From Kitasatospora sp. NBC_00374 (GTDB taxonomy: Bacteria; Actinomycetota; Actinomycetes; Streptomycetales; Streptomycetaceae): a stretch of 64,000 nt of DNA. The notes beneath the pieces are model-generated. The model was given only the letters and a program-made list of their open reading frames with translations. It did not search any database and had not been told where the DNA came from. The translations under genes were made by a program, and so were the position numbers. This document shows, piece after piece, positions 24,921-33,332 of this stretch. Position 1 is the first letter of the stretch; each line of letters begins with the position of its first letter. The stretch spans positions 1,736,001 to 1,800,000 of the forward strand of contig NZ_CP107964.1 in NCBI RefSeq assembly GCF_041434935.1, in the 5' to 3' direction.

Positions 24921-25835
24921 ATGTCCGTAACCCGCCGCCTCCTGGCCTCGGGTGTCGTCGGCGCGACCGTCCTGCTGACGGCCGCCGTCACGACCGGCAC
25001 CGCGAGCGCCCACGGTTCGCTCTACGGCCCCGTCAGCAGGGTCGCCACCTGCTACGCCGAGGGCCCCGAGCACCCGCAGTCCCAGGTGTGCAAGGACCTC
25101 GTCGCGATGAGCGGCACCCAGCCGCTGTACGACTGGAACGAGGTCAACATCGCCAACGCGAACGGTCAGCACCAGCAGCTCATCCCGGACGGCAAGCTCT
25201 GCTCGGCCAACCGCGACAAGTACAAGGCCCTCGACATGGCCCGCACCGACTGGCCCGACACCGGCGTCCAGTCCGGCTCGTTCACCTTCAACTTCCGGGT
25301 GACCGCGCCGCACCAGGGCCTCATGAAGCTCTACATCACCAAGCCGGGCTACGACCCGACCAAGCCCCTCAAGTGGGCCGACCTCGACCTCGCCAACCCG
25401 GTGGCCGAGTACCCGACCAGCCGGACCGCCACCAACGGGTACTACACCTTCAGCGGCAACCTCCCCGGCCGGACCGGCCGCCAGCTGCTCTACCTGGTCT
25501 GGCAGCGCAACGACAGCCCCGAGGCCTTCTACGGCTGCTCCGACGTCACGTACGGGCAGGGCACCACCGCGGCCGCGACCGGCCTGCAGTCCCTGTCCGC
25601 CCCGTCCGCGCCGACCGAGCAGCAGATCGCCGCGGGCTACACCCGCTCCACCGTCGACCACCAGGGCCACGGCGGCGACCACCAGGCCGCCGCGGCGCAG
25701 GGCAGCGCCGCCGTACCGCTCCCGGCCGGCTCGACCGGGTCGCTGGTGCTCGGCGGATCCGCCCTGGCGGCGGTGGCCGCCTCCGCGGTCTTCGTCTACC
25801 GCCGCCGCCCGGGAGCGCTCAGCCACAGCAGCTGA
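24921..25835 (+). CDS. Lytic polysaccharide monooxygenase (AA10), membrane-anchored
   Basis: A 304-residue secreted enzyme. Residues 1-30 are a signal peptide (two arginines, hydrophobic core, ending TASA). Cleavage exposes His31 in 'HGSLYGPVSRVATCYAEGPE', the N-terminal His of the copper 'histidine brace'; His131 in 'FRVTAPHQGLMKLYITKPGYDPTKPL' is the second. AA10 enzymes oxidatively cleave chitin or cellulose using copper and peroxide/O2. After a linker rich in Gly, His and Ala comes a C-terminal membrane helix (about 275-293) with 'YRRR' behind it, so the enzyme is held at the cell surface. 'PLPAGSTG' before the helix is not a proper sortase motif. The start follows GGAG. The dre-type promoter supports a chitin role. 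Confidence 0.9.
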   Translation: MSVTRRLLASGVVGATVLLTAAVTTGTASAHGSLYGPVSRVATCYAEGPEHPQSQVCKDLVAMSGTQPLYDWNEVNIANANGQHQQLIPDGKLCSANRDKYKALDMARTDWPDTGVQSGSFTFNFRVTAPHQGLMKLYITKPGYDPTKPLKWADLDLANPVAEYPTSRTATNGYYTFSGNLPGRTGRQLLYLVWQRNDSPEAFYGCSDVTYGQGTTAAATGLQSLSAPSAPTEQQIAAGYTRSTVDHQGHGGDHQAAAAQGSAAVPLPAGSTGSLVLGGSALAAVAASAVFVYRRRPGALSHSS

Positions 25836-25860
25836 CGCTCCGGCACCGCACCGCACCGAC

Positions 25861-25890
25861 CGCCGGGGAGCGCCCCATCGCTCCCCGGCG
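25861..25890 (+). terminator. Hairpin after the LPMO gene
   Basis: CGCCGGGGAGCG (25861-25872) and CGCTCCCCGGCG (25879-25890) form a perfect 12-bp stem with a 6-nt loop (CCCCAT), 25 nt after the LPMO stop. It separates the LPMO gene from the ABC importer operon. Confidence 0.75.
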
Positions 25891-25994
25891 GCTGTTTCGG
25901 CACCCCTGGGAACTCCTCCCCCGATCCGCGCGACTACCTGGTCCACGGCCCGCCACAGCGGGCCCGTCCCACCCGGATATCCAGGAGAGTCCCC

Positions 25995-27074
25995 ATGCGT
26001 TCTCGCGTCCTGTGCGGCATCGCGGCGGCCGCCGCGCTGCTCACCGCCACCGCCTGCGACACCACCGAAGGTGGCGGCGGCAGCGAGGCCGCTCCCAGGA
26101 CGGCCGGGGCCGTGTCGGGGGCCTTCCCGACGAAGGTCGCCGACTGCACGGGCAAGGAGACCACCTTCACCGGCCCGGCGCAGCGGATCGTCACCAGCAA
26201 CGGCTCCGCCCTGGAGATGCTGCTCCAGCTCGGCGCCGGCGACCGGGTCATCGGCACCGGCTTCCCGCCCGGCAAGGGCACCCTCCCGGCCGCCGTCGCC
26301 GACCAGGGCGCCAAGGTGCCGGTGCTCGGCGAGATGGGTATCGCCAAGGAGAAGCTGCTCGGCTCCGGCGCCGACACCTACGTGGACACCTTCGGCTCGA
26401 TGGACATGATGGGCGGCGCGGGCGGCGCCCCGACCGAGGCCGAGTTCACGGCCGCCGGGATCAAGCACGTCTACCTGCTCTCCACCGCGTGTACCGCCTC
26501 CGCCAAGGGAGCCCGCACCGATCTGGCCGAGGTCGAGCAGGACATCCGCCGCCTCGGCGCGGTGACCGGGACCGGCGCGAAGGCCGAGGAGCTGACCGCC
26601 GCGATGGAGACCCGGGTCAAGGCGGTCACCACCGCTCTCAAGGACCTGCCCGCGGACCGCCGCCCCGGCTACTTCTTCTTCGACTTCGACGCCGGCACCA
26701 AGCAGCCGGTCGCACTCTGCGGCCGGCAGGTCGCCAACGCGGTGATCACCCTGGCCGGCGCCCGCAACGTCTTCGCCGACTGCGACTCCGACTTCCGCCC
26801 CGTGAGCTGGGAGGACGTGGTGGCGAAGAACCCGGACTGGATCCAGCTGGGCATTCGCGACCGCGGCAGCGAGGCGGAGAACACCAAGGCCTACGACGAG
26901 GCCGAGAGGTTCCTGCGCGAGTTCCCCGCCACCAAGGCCCTGCCCGCCGTCCAGCAGGGCCACTTCCTGCGGATCGGCTCCGAGGTCACCACCATCGCCG
27001 GGACCCGCAACGCGGAGACCGTGCAGCGGATCGCCGCCACCGTCCACCCCGACCTGGTCCGGAACGGCAGCTGA
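25995..27074 (+). CDS. ABC importer substrate-binding lipoprotein (FecB/BtuF type)
   Basis: A 359-residue lipoprotein with the signal ending LTATAC (lipid Cys21) and a type III periplasmic-binding fold: 'CTGKETTFTGPAQRIVTSNGSALEMLLQLGAGDRVIGTGF', 'PVALCGRQVANAVITLAGARNVFAD' and 'SWEDVVAKNPDWIQLGI'. This fold binds siderophores, haem, cobalamin, or (in some actinobacteria) coenzyme F420 precursors. Four cysteines in the mature part (DCTG, TACTA, LCGR, DCDSD) are unusual for the fold. ATG 25995 follows AGGAGAG. First gene of a three-gene importer operon, 160 nt after the LPMO and separated from it by a hairpin; no cobalamin riboswitch is visible upstream. Given the neighbours, a metal-isonitrile complex is one candidate ligand, but this is inference only. 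Confidence 0.8.
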   Translation: MRSRVLCGIAAAAALLTATACDTTEGGGGSEAAPRTAGAVSGAFPTKVADCTGKETTFTGPAQRIVTSNGSALEMLLQLGAGDRVIGTGFPPGKGTLPAAVADQGAKVPVLGEMGIAKEKLLGSGADTYVDTFGSMDMMGGAGGAPTEAEFTAAGIKHVYLLSTACTASAKGARTDLAEVEQDIRRLGAVTGTGAKAEELTAAMETRVKAVTTALKDLPADRRPGYFFFDFDAGTKQPVALCGRQVANAVITLAGARNVFADCDSDFRPVSWEDVVAKNPDWIQLGIRDRGSEAENTKAYDEAERFLREFPATKALPAVQQGHFLRIGSEVTTIAGTRNAETVQRIAATVHPDLVRNGS

Positions 27075-28166
27075 ATGGCCGTCACCGCACCGCCTCGCGA
27101 GGCCCCCGGGCCCGCGGCCGGCCCGCCCGGCGGCCGTCCACCCCGCCGGGTGCCGGCCGGCTGGGCCGCCGCCGTCCTCGCACTCGCCCTGCTGGCCGCG
27201 CTGACCACCGCCGTCTCGCTCGGCTCCGTCGACGTCCCGCCCGGCGAGGTCTGGTCGGTGGTCGCCCGCCGGCTGACCGGCCGCCCGCCCCTGCCGGGCA
27301 CCCGCGACCTGATCGTCTGGCAACTGCGCGTCCCGCGCGCCCTGCTGGCCGCCCTGGTCGGCGCCGGGCTCGGCCTGGTCGGCGCCGCCGTCCAGGCGCT
27401 GGTCCGCAACCCGCTCGCCGACCCCTACCTGCTCGGCATCTCCTCCGGCGCCTCGCTCGGCGCCGTCGGCGTGATCGTGCTCGGTACGGCCGGCGGGACG
27501 GCGGTCGGCCTCGGCGTCTCCGGGGCCGCGTTCGCCGGCGCCCTCGCCGCCTTCGCCCTGGTCTGGGCGATGGCCCGGCGCGGCGGGGGCTTCTCCCCGC
27601 TGCGGCTGGTGCTCGCGGGCGTCGGCATCGGGCAGTTCCTGTCCGGCTTCACCAGCTACCTGGTGCTGCAGGCCGGGGACGAGCAGCAGACCAGGGGGGT
27701 GCTGTTCTGGCTGATGGGCAGCCTCAGCGGCGCCACCTGGGACGAACTCCTCGTCCCCGCGGCGGCCGTCCTGCTCGGGCTGGCCGTCCTCCAGGCCCGG
27801 GCGCGGGGTCTCAACGCCCTGCTGATGGGCGACGAGACCGCAGCCAGCGTCGGCGTGCCGGTCGCCCGGCTGCGCCGCGAGCTGTTCGTCGCCACCAGCG
27901 TGCTGACCGGTGTCCTGGTCGCGGTCTCGGGGGCGATCGGCTTCGTCGGGCTGATGGTGCCGCACGTCTGCCGGCTGGTGTGCGGCGGCGACCACCGCCG
28001 GCTGCTGCCGCTGTCCGCTCTCACCGGCGCCGTCCTGCTGGTGGTGGTCGACACCGTGGCCCGTACCGCGCTGGACACCCAGGAGCTGCCGATCGGCGTG
28101 GTCACCGCGCTGATCGGCGCGCCCGCCCTGCTGTACCTGCTCGACCGACGACTGGAGCGCAGTTGA
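27075..28166 (+). CDS. FecCD-type ABC importer permease
   Basis: A 363-residue permease with about ten membrane segments of the BtuC/FecCD family. 'IVWQLRVPRALLAALVGAGLGLVGAAVQALVRNPLADPYLLGISSGASLGA' is the strongly conserved N-terminal block. 'SGAIGFVGLMVPHVCRLVCGGDHRRLLPLSAL' is the C-terminal block with the ATPase-contact loop. It forms the channel for the complex captured by the lipoprotein. The ATG directly follows the upstream TGA without a gap, and the end overlaps the ATPase start. Confidence 0.88.
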   Translation: MAVTAPPREAPGPAAGPPGGRPPRRVPAGWAAAVLALALLAALTTAVSLGSVDVPPGEVWSVVARRLTGRPPLPGTRDLIVWQLRVPRALLAALVGAGLGLVGAAVQALVRNPLADPYLLGISSGASLGAVGVIVLGTAGGTAVGLGVSGAAFAGALAAFALVWAMARRGGGFSPLRLVLAGVGIGQFLSGFTSYLVLQAGDEQQTRGVLFWLMGSLSGATWDELLVPAAAVLLGLAVLQARARGLNALLMGDETAASVGVPVARLRRELFVATSVLTGVLVAVSGAIGFVGLMVPHVCRLVCGGDHRRLLPLSALTGAVLLVVVDTVARTALDTQELPIGVVTALIGAPALLYLLDRRLERS

Positions 28167-28987
28167 GGATCGCCCTGGAAGACCTGCACGTGGCCCTCTC
28201 CGGGCGCACCGTGGTGGCCGGCGTCCACCTGGTCGCCGAGAAGGGCGAGATCGCCGGCCTGGTCGGCCCCAACGGCAGCGGCAAGTCGACCCTGCTGCGG
28301 ACCGTCTACCGGCACCTGGCGCCGAAGGCCGGCCGGGTGGTGCTGGACGGCCGCGACCTGGCGGCGCTGCCGCCCGCCGAGTCCGCGCGGCACATCGCGG
28401 CCCTCCCGCAGGAGCGCGGCGGGGACTTCGAGCTGACGGTGGCCCAGGTGGTGGCGCTCGGCCGGATCCCGTACCAGCGGGCGTTCGCCGCCGAGAGCGT
28501 CCGGGACCGGGCCGCGGTGACCTCCGGTCTGGCCCGGGTCGGGATGCTGGAGCACGCCGGGCGCCCGTTCTCCCAGCTCTCCGGCGGCGAACGGCAGCGC
28601 GTGCTGCTGGCCCGGGCGCTCGCCCAGGAGCCGGACGTGCTGGTGCTGGACGAGCCCACCAACCACCTGGACGTACGGCACCAGGTGGAGCTGCTCGCCC
28701 TGCTGCGCGCGCAGGCCACCACCACCCTGGTCGCGCTGCACGACCTGAACGCGGCGGCCTCGGTCTGCGACCGGCTGCACGTGCTGCACCGGGGCGCCGT
28801 GGTGGCCTCCGGGCCGCCGCGCGAGGTGCTGACGCCGGAGCTGCTCGCGGAGGTGTTCGGGGTGCGCGCGGCCGTCGTGGAGCACCCGCTGACCGGCGAT
28901 CCGCTGATCGCCTTCGACCACCGCAGCCCTGCCGACGGGGCCGCCTCCGCGGTCACCGGCACAGGCGCGGTCGGGGTCGACCGGTGA
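28163..28987 (+). CDS. FecE/BtuD-type ABC importer ATPase
   Basis: A 274-residue ATPase: Walker A 'GPNGSGKST', signature 'LSGGERQRVLLARAL', Walker B 'VLVLDEPTNHLD', switch His in 'LVALHD'. DEPTNHLD and the late 'GPPREVLTPELLAEVFGV' are typical of siderophore/cobalamin importer ATPases. TTG 28163 is taken as start: it lies inside the permease stop codon, with GGAG 5 nt upstream, and the sequence begins there with the expected beta-strand. About 25 polar residues extend past the family end. A terminator hairpin follows at once. Confidence 0.85.
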   Translation: MRIALEDLHVALSGRTVVAGVHLVAEKGEIAGLVGPNGSGKSTLLRTVYRHLAPKAGRVVLDGRDLAALPPAESARHIAALPQERGGDFELTVAQVVALGRIPYQRAFAAESVRDRAAVTSGLARVGMLEHAGRPFSQLSGGERQRVLLARALAQEPDVLVLDEPTNHLDVRHQVELLALLRAQATTTLVALHDLNAAASVCDRLHVLHRGAVVASGPPREVLTPELLAEVFGVRAAVVEHPLTGDPLIAFDHRSPADGAASAVTGTGAVGVDR

Positions 28988-28988
28988 G

Positions 28989-29030
28989 CCGCGGAGGGGC
29001 GGGGTCGGCAGCACCCCCGTCCCTCCGCGG
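28989..29030. terminator. Bidirectional terminator hairpin
   Basis: CCGCGGAGGG (28989-28998) pairs with CCCTCCGCGG (29021-29030); inner C/G runs lengthen the stem. It lies between the importer operon (ending 28987) and the convergent isocyanide-synthase operon (ending 29067). Confidence 0.7.
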
Positions 29031-29066
29031 TCCGGCGTGCCGCCGCGGTGGCCGGCGATGGCCGGC

Positions 29067-30023
29067 CTATCGGGCGGTCTCGAAGTGGCTCGGCCGCCCG
29101 TCGCGGTGGACGAGGGTGCCGATCCGCTCCGCCTCCGCCCGGTGCATCAGCTCCCACTCGCCGTCGGCCCGGTGCAGGACCGCGGTGTGCCACGGCGTGG
29201 CCCACACGTCCCGGTGGTCCAGCAGCCGGATGCCGAACTTGCCGGCGCCGATCGGCTGCGGGTGGATGGACAGCCGGACCGAACGGGGGTGCTGCTCGGC
29301 GATCAGGGTGCCCCAGGCGCGGCTGCGCTGGATCACGCCGTACGCGCGGCGGCGGCACTCGCGCTGCAGAGCCGATCTGGTACCGGTGAAGTCGGCCGTG
29401 TCGTCGACCAGGAAGCGGGTGATGCCCCGGTAGAGGCTGTTGGTCTCCTCGTCGGACCTGACCTCGGCGCGCAGGTCCTCGAGCGAGGGCGCGAACCGGG
29501 CGTGCACCAGGGCGCGCTTGTCGTCGTAGGGCAGATCGCCCAGCACGTCGCGCATGTCGAAGGTCGCCAGGTGCTGCAGGCCCTCCCGGTCGATCATGGC
29601 GGCGAGTTCGTCGGAGTAGGCGTCGATGTCCCGGTCCGGGACGCGGATCAGGTCGCCGAACACATGGCCGTCCGAGCAGATCAGGATCCTGGCGCCCGGT
29701 GAGTACACCTGGGCGATCCGCTCGCACAGCCCGTTGAGGAAGCCCAGGGCCAGCCGCTCGCCCTCGTCGGGGAGGTGGCCCAGCACCTTGTGGGTGTTGG
29801 GCGACTTGCAGGGGAAGCCCGGCAGGGTGAACACGACCGGCTCGCCGGCGGCCACGAAGTCGGCCACCTGGCGTAGTTGGACCGGGAAGAGGCCGGCGGT
29901 CGCGGGTAGGTCCGGGTCGGAGGCCCGGCGATGGGGCAGCAGCAGTTCCAGCAGTTCGGCGCTGACGCGGGCGACGGCCGGATGGGTGGGCTGGAGTGGG
30001 GCCAGAGTGGCGGTTGACGACAT
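29067..30023 (-). CDS. Isocyanide (isonitrile) synthase, PvcA/Dit1 family
   Basis: A 318-residue protein of the PvcA/IsnA/Dit1 family. Recognisable blocks are 'FTLPGFPCKSPNTHKVLGHLPDEGERLALGFLNGLCERI', 'GARILICSDGHVFGDLIRVPD', and 'RLSIHPQPIGAGKFGIRLLDHRDVWATPWH'. These enzymes turn the alpha-amino group of tyrosine or tryptophan into an isonitrile, taking the carbon from ribulose 5-phosphate. A partner Fe/2-oxoglutarate oxygenase (PvcB/IsnB), which normally decarboxylates the product, is absent, so the carboxyl group would be kept. ATG 30023 is preferred over 30035 because GGAGG lies 5 nt upstream. Last gene of a four-gene minus-strand run with a P450, an amidotransferase and an MFS exporter. 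Confidence 0.88.
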   Translation of the reverse strand: MSSTATLAPLQPTHPAVARVSAELLELLLPHRRASDPDLPATAGLFPVQLRQVADFVAAGEPVVFTLPGFPCKSPNTHKVLGHLPDEGERLALGFLNGLCERIAQVYSPGARILICSDGHVFGDLIRVPDRDIDAYSDELAAMIDREGLQHLATFDMRDVLGDLPYDDKRALVHARFAPSLEDLRAEVRSDEETNSLYRGITRFLVDDTADFTGTRSALQRECRRRAYGVIQRSRAWGTLIAEQHPRSVRLSIHPQPIGAGKFGIRLLDHRDVWATPWHTAVLHRADGEWELMHRAEAERIGTLVHRDGRPSHFETAR

Positions 30024-30108
30024 GCGGTCCTCCATGAGGGCATGACGGGACAGCGCCTCGGCGCGGGAGCGCCGGGCGCGGGGACGGCTGACGGTCAGTG
30101 CGGCGTGC

Positions 30109-31395
30109 TCAGCAGCGCGTGTCGTAGTGGACGGGAAGGTGGTTGACGCCCCGGGCCAGGACGGCGGGGATCCAGCTCAGCTCGGACCCGTCGACGGCGG
30201 GCCGCAGCCCGGGCAGCCTGGCGAGCAGGGTGCCGAGGGCGATCTGGAGCTCGGCCCGGGCCAGCGCGGCGCCGGGGCAGAAGTGGATGCCGTGCCCGAA
30301 GGCCAGGTGGGCGTTGGGGGTGCGGTCGAAGTCGAGCGCGTCGGCGTCCGGGAACTGTTCCGGGTCCCGGTTGGCCGCGCAGAGCGAGACGATCACCGAG
30401 TCGCCGGCCGGGATCACGGTCCCGTGCAGGTCGCTGTCCTCGGCGAAGAACCGCCAGGTGGTCAGCTCGAACGCGCTGTCGTGGCGCAGCAGTTCCTCGA
30501 CCGCCCGGGGCAGCAGGGCCGGCTCGTCGCGCAGCCGGGCGAGCTGGTCGGGGTGGCGCAGCAGAGTGATCAGCATGGTGCTGATCTGGTTGGTGACGGG
30601 CTCCTGGCCGGCGACCAGCAGCTGGAAGATCATGGAGTCCAGCTCCTCCTTGCCGAGCTGCCCGTCGTCCTGGGCGGCCACCAGCCGGCCGAGCAGGTCG
30701 TCCGAGGGCTCGGCCCGCTTGTGGGCGACCACGTCGGCGATGTACGTCTGGAGTCCGCGCAGCCGGCCCTCGTAGGCCGGACGGCCCGGGTCCTTGGGCC
30801 CGACCGGCTGGACGACCTTGCCCCAGTCGCGATCGAATCGGGACGCCAACTCCTGTGGCAGGCCGATGACTTCGGCCAGCACCCGGAACGGGTAGTGGGC
30901 CGCGAAGCCCTGGACGAGGTCGGCGCCGCCGGTGGCGGGCAGGGCGTCGACCAGGGCGTCGGCGATCTGCTGGAAGCGCGGGCGCAGGGCCTCGATCCGG
31001 CGCGGGGCGAAGCCGTCCAGGACGAGCCGGCGCATGTCGGTGTGCTTGGGCGGATCCTGGTGCAGCAGGTGCACCTGGAGCTGGGAGTGCTGCGGCTCGG
31101 GCATGATCGACGCGAGCCTGCGCCAACCCTCGTTGCCCAGGCGGTGGTTCTTGCCCAGGCGCGGGTCGTTGAGGGTCTGGTGCGCGGCCTGGTAGCCGGT
31201 CACCAGCCAGGCGGCGATGCCGCTGGGGAAGCGCACCCGGTGCACCGGGCCCGCCGCGCGCAGCTCGCGGTAGAGCGGGTAGGGGTCGCTCTTGTACTCC
31301 TGGCCGAACAGCGGTACGGGCTCCGCCTGTTCGGCGCCGGACGGGGTGTCATGGCCGTACGGGCAGCGGCCCGCCGGCGCGGTGGGGTCGGTCAT
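30109..31395 (-). CDS. Cytochrome P450 in the isonitrile cluster
   Basis: A 428-residue soluble P450 of the actinobacterial CYP105/107-like type. The haem loop is 'FGHGIHFCPGAALAR' with the thiolate Cys373. The I-helix reads 'LLVAGQEPVTNQI' (A-G-x-E-x-x-T pattern, with the conserved Thr), and the K-helix is 'EELLRHDS'. Reading downstream of the amidotransferase with a 22-nt gap and upstream of the isocyanide synthase, it most likely oxidises the tyrosine isonitrile. Phenol coupling to a biaryl dimer is the reaction needed for hazimycins; aromatic or benzylic hydroxylation are alternatives. Electron partners are not in the window. Confidence 0.9.
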   Translation of the reverse strand: MTDPTAPAGRCPYGHDTPSGAEQAEPVPLFGQEYKSDPYPLYRELRAAGPVHRVRFPSGIAAWLVTGYQAAHQTLNDPRLGKNHRLGNEGWRRLASIMPEPQHSQLQVHLLHQDPPKHTDMRRLVLDGFAPRRIEALRPRFQQIADALVDALPATGGADLVQGFAAHYPFRVLAEVIGLPQELASRFDRDWGKVVQPVGPKDPGRPAYEGRLRGLQTYIADVVAHKRAEPSDDLLGRLVAAQDDGQLGKEELDSMIFQLLVAGQEPVTNQISTMLITLLRHPDQLARLRDEPALLPRAVEELLRHDSAFELTTWRFFAEDSDLHGTVIPAGDSVIVSLCAANRDPEQFPDADALDFDRTPNAHLAFGHGIHFCPGAALARAELQIALGTLLARLPGLRPAVDGSELSWIPAVLARGVNHLPVHYDTRC

Positions 31396-31417
31396 GACTG
31401 GGGGCTCCCGGGAGAGG

Positions 31418-33256
31418 TCAGAACGTCAGGTGGGGGTTGTGGTGGTCCAGCCACAGGGCGAGGTCGACCACCCGCTCCAGGCGCAGGCGGTGGCCCCAGG
31501 TGAGCCGGTCGGGCGGGGTGTCCAGGGTGGCCTTGATCACGGCCTCGTCGGCGATCTCGCGGACCTGGCCGTGGTGCGCGTCCAGGGCCTCGCGGGCCAT
31601 CGCCTGCAGGCCGCTGTTGTAGTCGGGGTGGTGGGTGGCCGGGTAGTGGTTCTTCGGCCGCCGCAGGACTGAGTCGGGGGCGAGACCGGTGGCCGCGGCG
31701 CGCAGCAGGCTCTTCTCCCGGCCGTCGAAACTCTTCAGCGCGAAGGGGGTGTTGAAGGCGTACTCGACCAGCCGGTGGTCGCAGTACGGCACGCGCACCT
31801 CCAGGCCCTGGGCCATGCTCAGCCGGTCCTTGCGGTGCAGGAGCTGGCGCAGCCAGCGGGTCAGCGAGAGGTGCTGGAGCTCGCGCTGGCGGTGCTCGGC
31901 CGGGGTCTCGCCCGGCAGGTGGGGAACGGCGGCCAGGGCGTCCCGGTAGGTGTCCTGACGGAACTCGGCGATCCGCAGGGTCGCGGCCAGCTCGGGGTTG
32001 AGCGGCATCGCGGCCTCGTCGCCGGTGACCAGCAGCCACGGGAAGGTCGGGGCCTGGACGGCCGCAGGGGTGTGGAACCAGGGGTAGCCGGCGAAGATCT
32101 CGTCGGCGGCCTCGCCGGAGAGCGCGACCGTGGAGTGCTCGCGGATCCGGCCGAAGAGCAGGTAGAGCGAGGTGTCCATGTCGCCGACGCCGATCGGCGA
32201 GTCCCGGCACTCGACCACGGCGCGGCGGTGCTCGGGGTCGAGCAGGCTGCGCGGGTCGAGGACCACGGTGGAGTGCTCGGTGCCGATGTACGCGCCGGCC
32301 TCGGCGGCGAACGGGGTGTCGTGGCCGGTGCGCAGCACGTCGCCGGTGAACTGCTCGGCCTGGTCGCTGTAGTCGACGGCGTACGAGCGCAGCCGGGCGC
32401 CGGGGCCTTCGGCGAGCCGCAGTTCGTCGGCGACCAGGGCGGTGATCACGGTGGAGTCGATGCCGCCGGACAGCAGGCTGCAGAGCGGGACGTCGGCCTC
32501 CAGCTGGGCCCGGGCGGTGCGGTTGACCAGGGAGCCGATCCGCTCGACGGTGGTCTCGCGGTCGTCCTCGTGCGGTCGCGCCGTCAGCTGCCAGTACAGC
32601 TGCTCGCGCAGGCCGGAGCGGTCCAGGGTGAGCAGGCCGCCGGGCGGGATCTCGCGGACGCCGGCCCAGAGCGTGGGGCCGGTGTTGAACAGCAGGCTGT
32701 AGGTCTCGCGCAGGCCGTCCGCGTCCACCCGGGGGGTGACCTCGGGATGGGCGAACAGCGCCTTCGGCTCGGAGCCGAAGACCAGGCCGCCGTCCACCTC
32801 CGCCCAGTACAGCGGCTTGACGCCGAGCCGGTCGCGGACCAGCAGCAGGCGCTCGCGGTGGGCGTCCCAGATCGCGAAGGCGTACATGCCCTCCAGCCGG
32901 TCGACCACCGCGTCGCCCCACTGCTGGTAGCCGCGCAGCACCGTCTCGGTGTCGCTGCGGGTGCGGAACTCGTGTCCCAGCCGCTGGAGTTCGGCGCGCA
33001 GCCGGTGGTGGTTGTAGACCTCGCCGCTGTAGCTGAGGACGGCGGCGGGCTGCTCCGGCCGGTCGGCCATCGGCTGGACCCCGCCGACCAGGTCGATCAC
33101 GGAGAGCCGGCGGTGGCCGAGCGCCGCGTGCGGGCCGAGCCAGCAGCCGCCGGCGTCCGGGCCGCGGCGGGCCAGGGTGGCGGTCATCGCCTCGATGACC
33201 GCCGACTGTGGGGTGAGGTCCTGGTGGAAGGAGACCCAGCCGGTGATTCCGCACAT
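31418..33256 (-). CDS. Asparagine synthetase-like amidotransferase
   Basis: A 612-residue two-domain protein. It starts 'MCGITGWV', so Cys2 becomes the N-terminal nucleophile of the glutaminase domain, and 'SYSGEVYNHHRLRAEL' (about 75-90) is its glutamine-binding part. The synthetase domain contains the pyrophosphatase loop 'LLSGGIDSTVITAL' (residues 261-274) and 'DRLSMAQGLEVRVPYCDHRLVEYAF'. It should activate a carboxylate as acyl-AMP and amidate it with ammonia from glutamine. Homologues in antibiotic clusters amidate non-aspartate acids; here the natural target would be the carboxyl group of the tyrosine isonitrile, giving a primary carboxamide. Housekeeping asparagine synthetase is the alternative. 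Confidence 0.88.
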   Translation of the reverse strand: MCGITGWVSFHQDLTPQSAVIEAMTATLARRGPDAGGCWLGPHAALGHRRLSVIDLVGGVQPMADRPEQPAAVLSYSGEVYNHHRLRAELQRLGHEFRTRSDTETVLRGYQQWGDAVVDRLEGMYAFAIWDAHRERLLLVRDRLGVKPLYWAEVDGGLVFGSEPKALFAHPEVTPRVDADGLRETYSLLFNTGPTLWAGVREIPPGGLLTLDRSGLREQLYWQLTARPHEDDRETTVERIGSLVNRTARAQLEADVPLCSLLSGGIDSTVITALVADELRLAEGPGARLRSYAVDYSDQAEQFTGDVLRTGHDTPFAAEAGAYIGTEHSTVVLDPRSLLDPEHRRAVVECRDSPIGVGDMDTSLYLLFGRIREHSTVALSGEAADEIFAGYPWFHTPAAVQAPTFPWLLVTGDEAAMPLNPELAATLRIAEFRQDTYRDALAAVPHLPGETPAEHRQRELQHLSLTRWLRQLLHRKDRLSMAQGLEVRVPYCDHRLVEYAFNTPFALKSFDGREKSLLRAAATGLAPDSVLRRPKNHYPATHHPDYNSGLQAMAREALDAHHGQVREIADEAVIKATLDTPPDRLTWGHRLRLERVVDLALWLDHHNPHLTF

Positions 33257-33332
33257 GCGGATGTTCCCTTCTGCGGGGAAGAGGTGGACGAGGGGCGGGT
33301 GGGGTGAAGGGGGCGCCCGCGGCCGACCGGGG

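Noticed and set aside
25700..25835. Sortase anchoring of the LPMO
   Set aside because: PLPAGSTG before the membrane helix does not fit LPxTG or LAxTG; simple membrane anchoring explains the end better.
25891..25994. Cobalamin riboswitch before the FecBCD-type operon
   Set aside because: The 104-nt gap lacks the B12-box and other conserved cobalamin-riboswitch segments; only a terminator hairpin precedes it.
24836..28987. A 1383-codon plus-strand open frame
   Set aside because: Only its last 275 codons encode a recognisable protein (the importer ATPase). The upstream part is out of frame with the LPMO, lipoprotein and permease genes.
29626..30045. Plus-strand open frames opposite the isocyanide synthase and P450 genes
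   Set aside because: They have no ribosome binding sites or family similarity and mirror the codon structure of the minus-strand genes.
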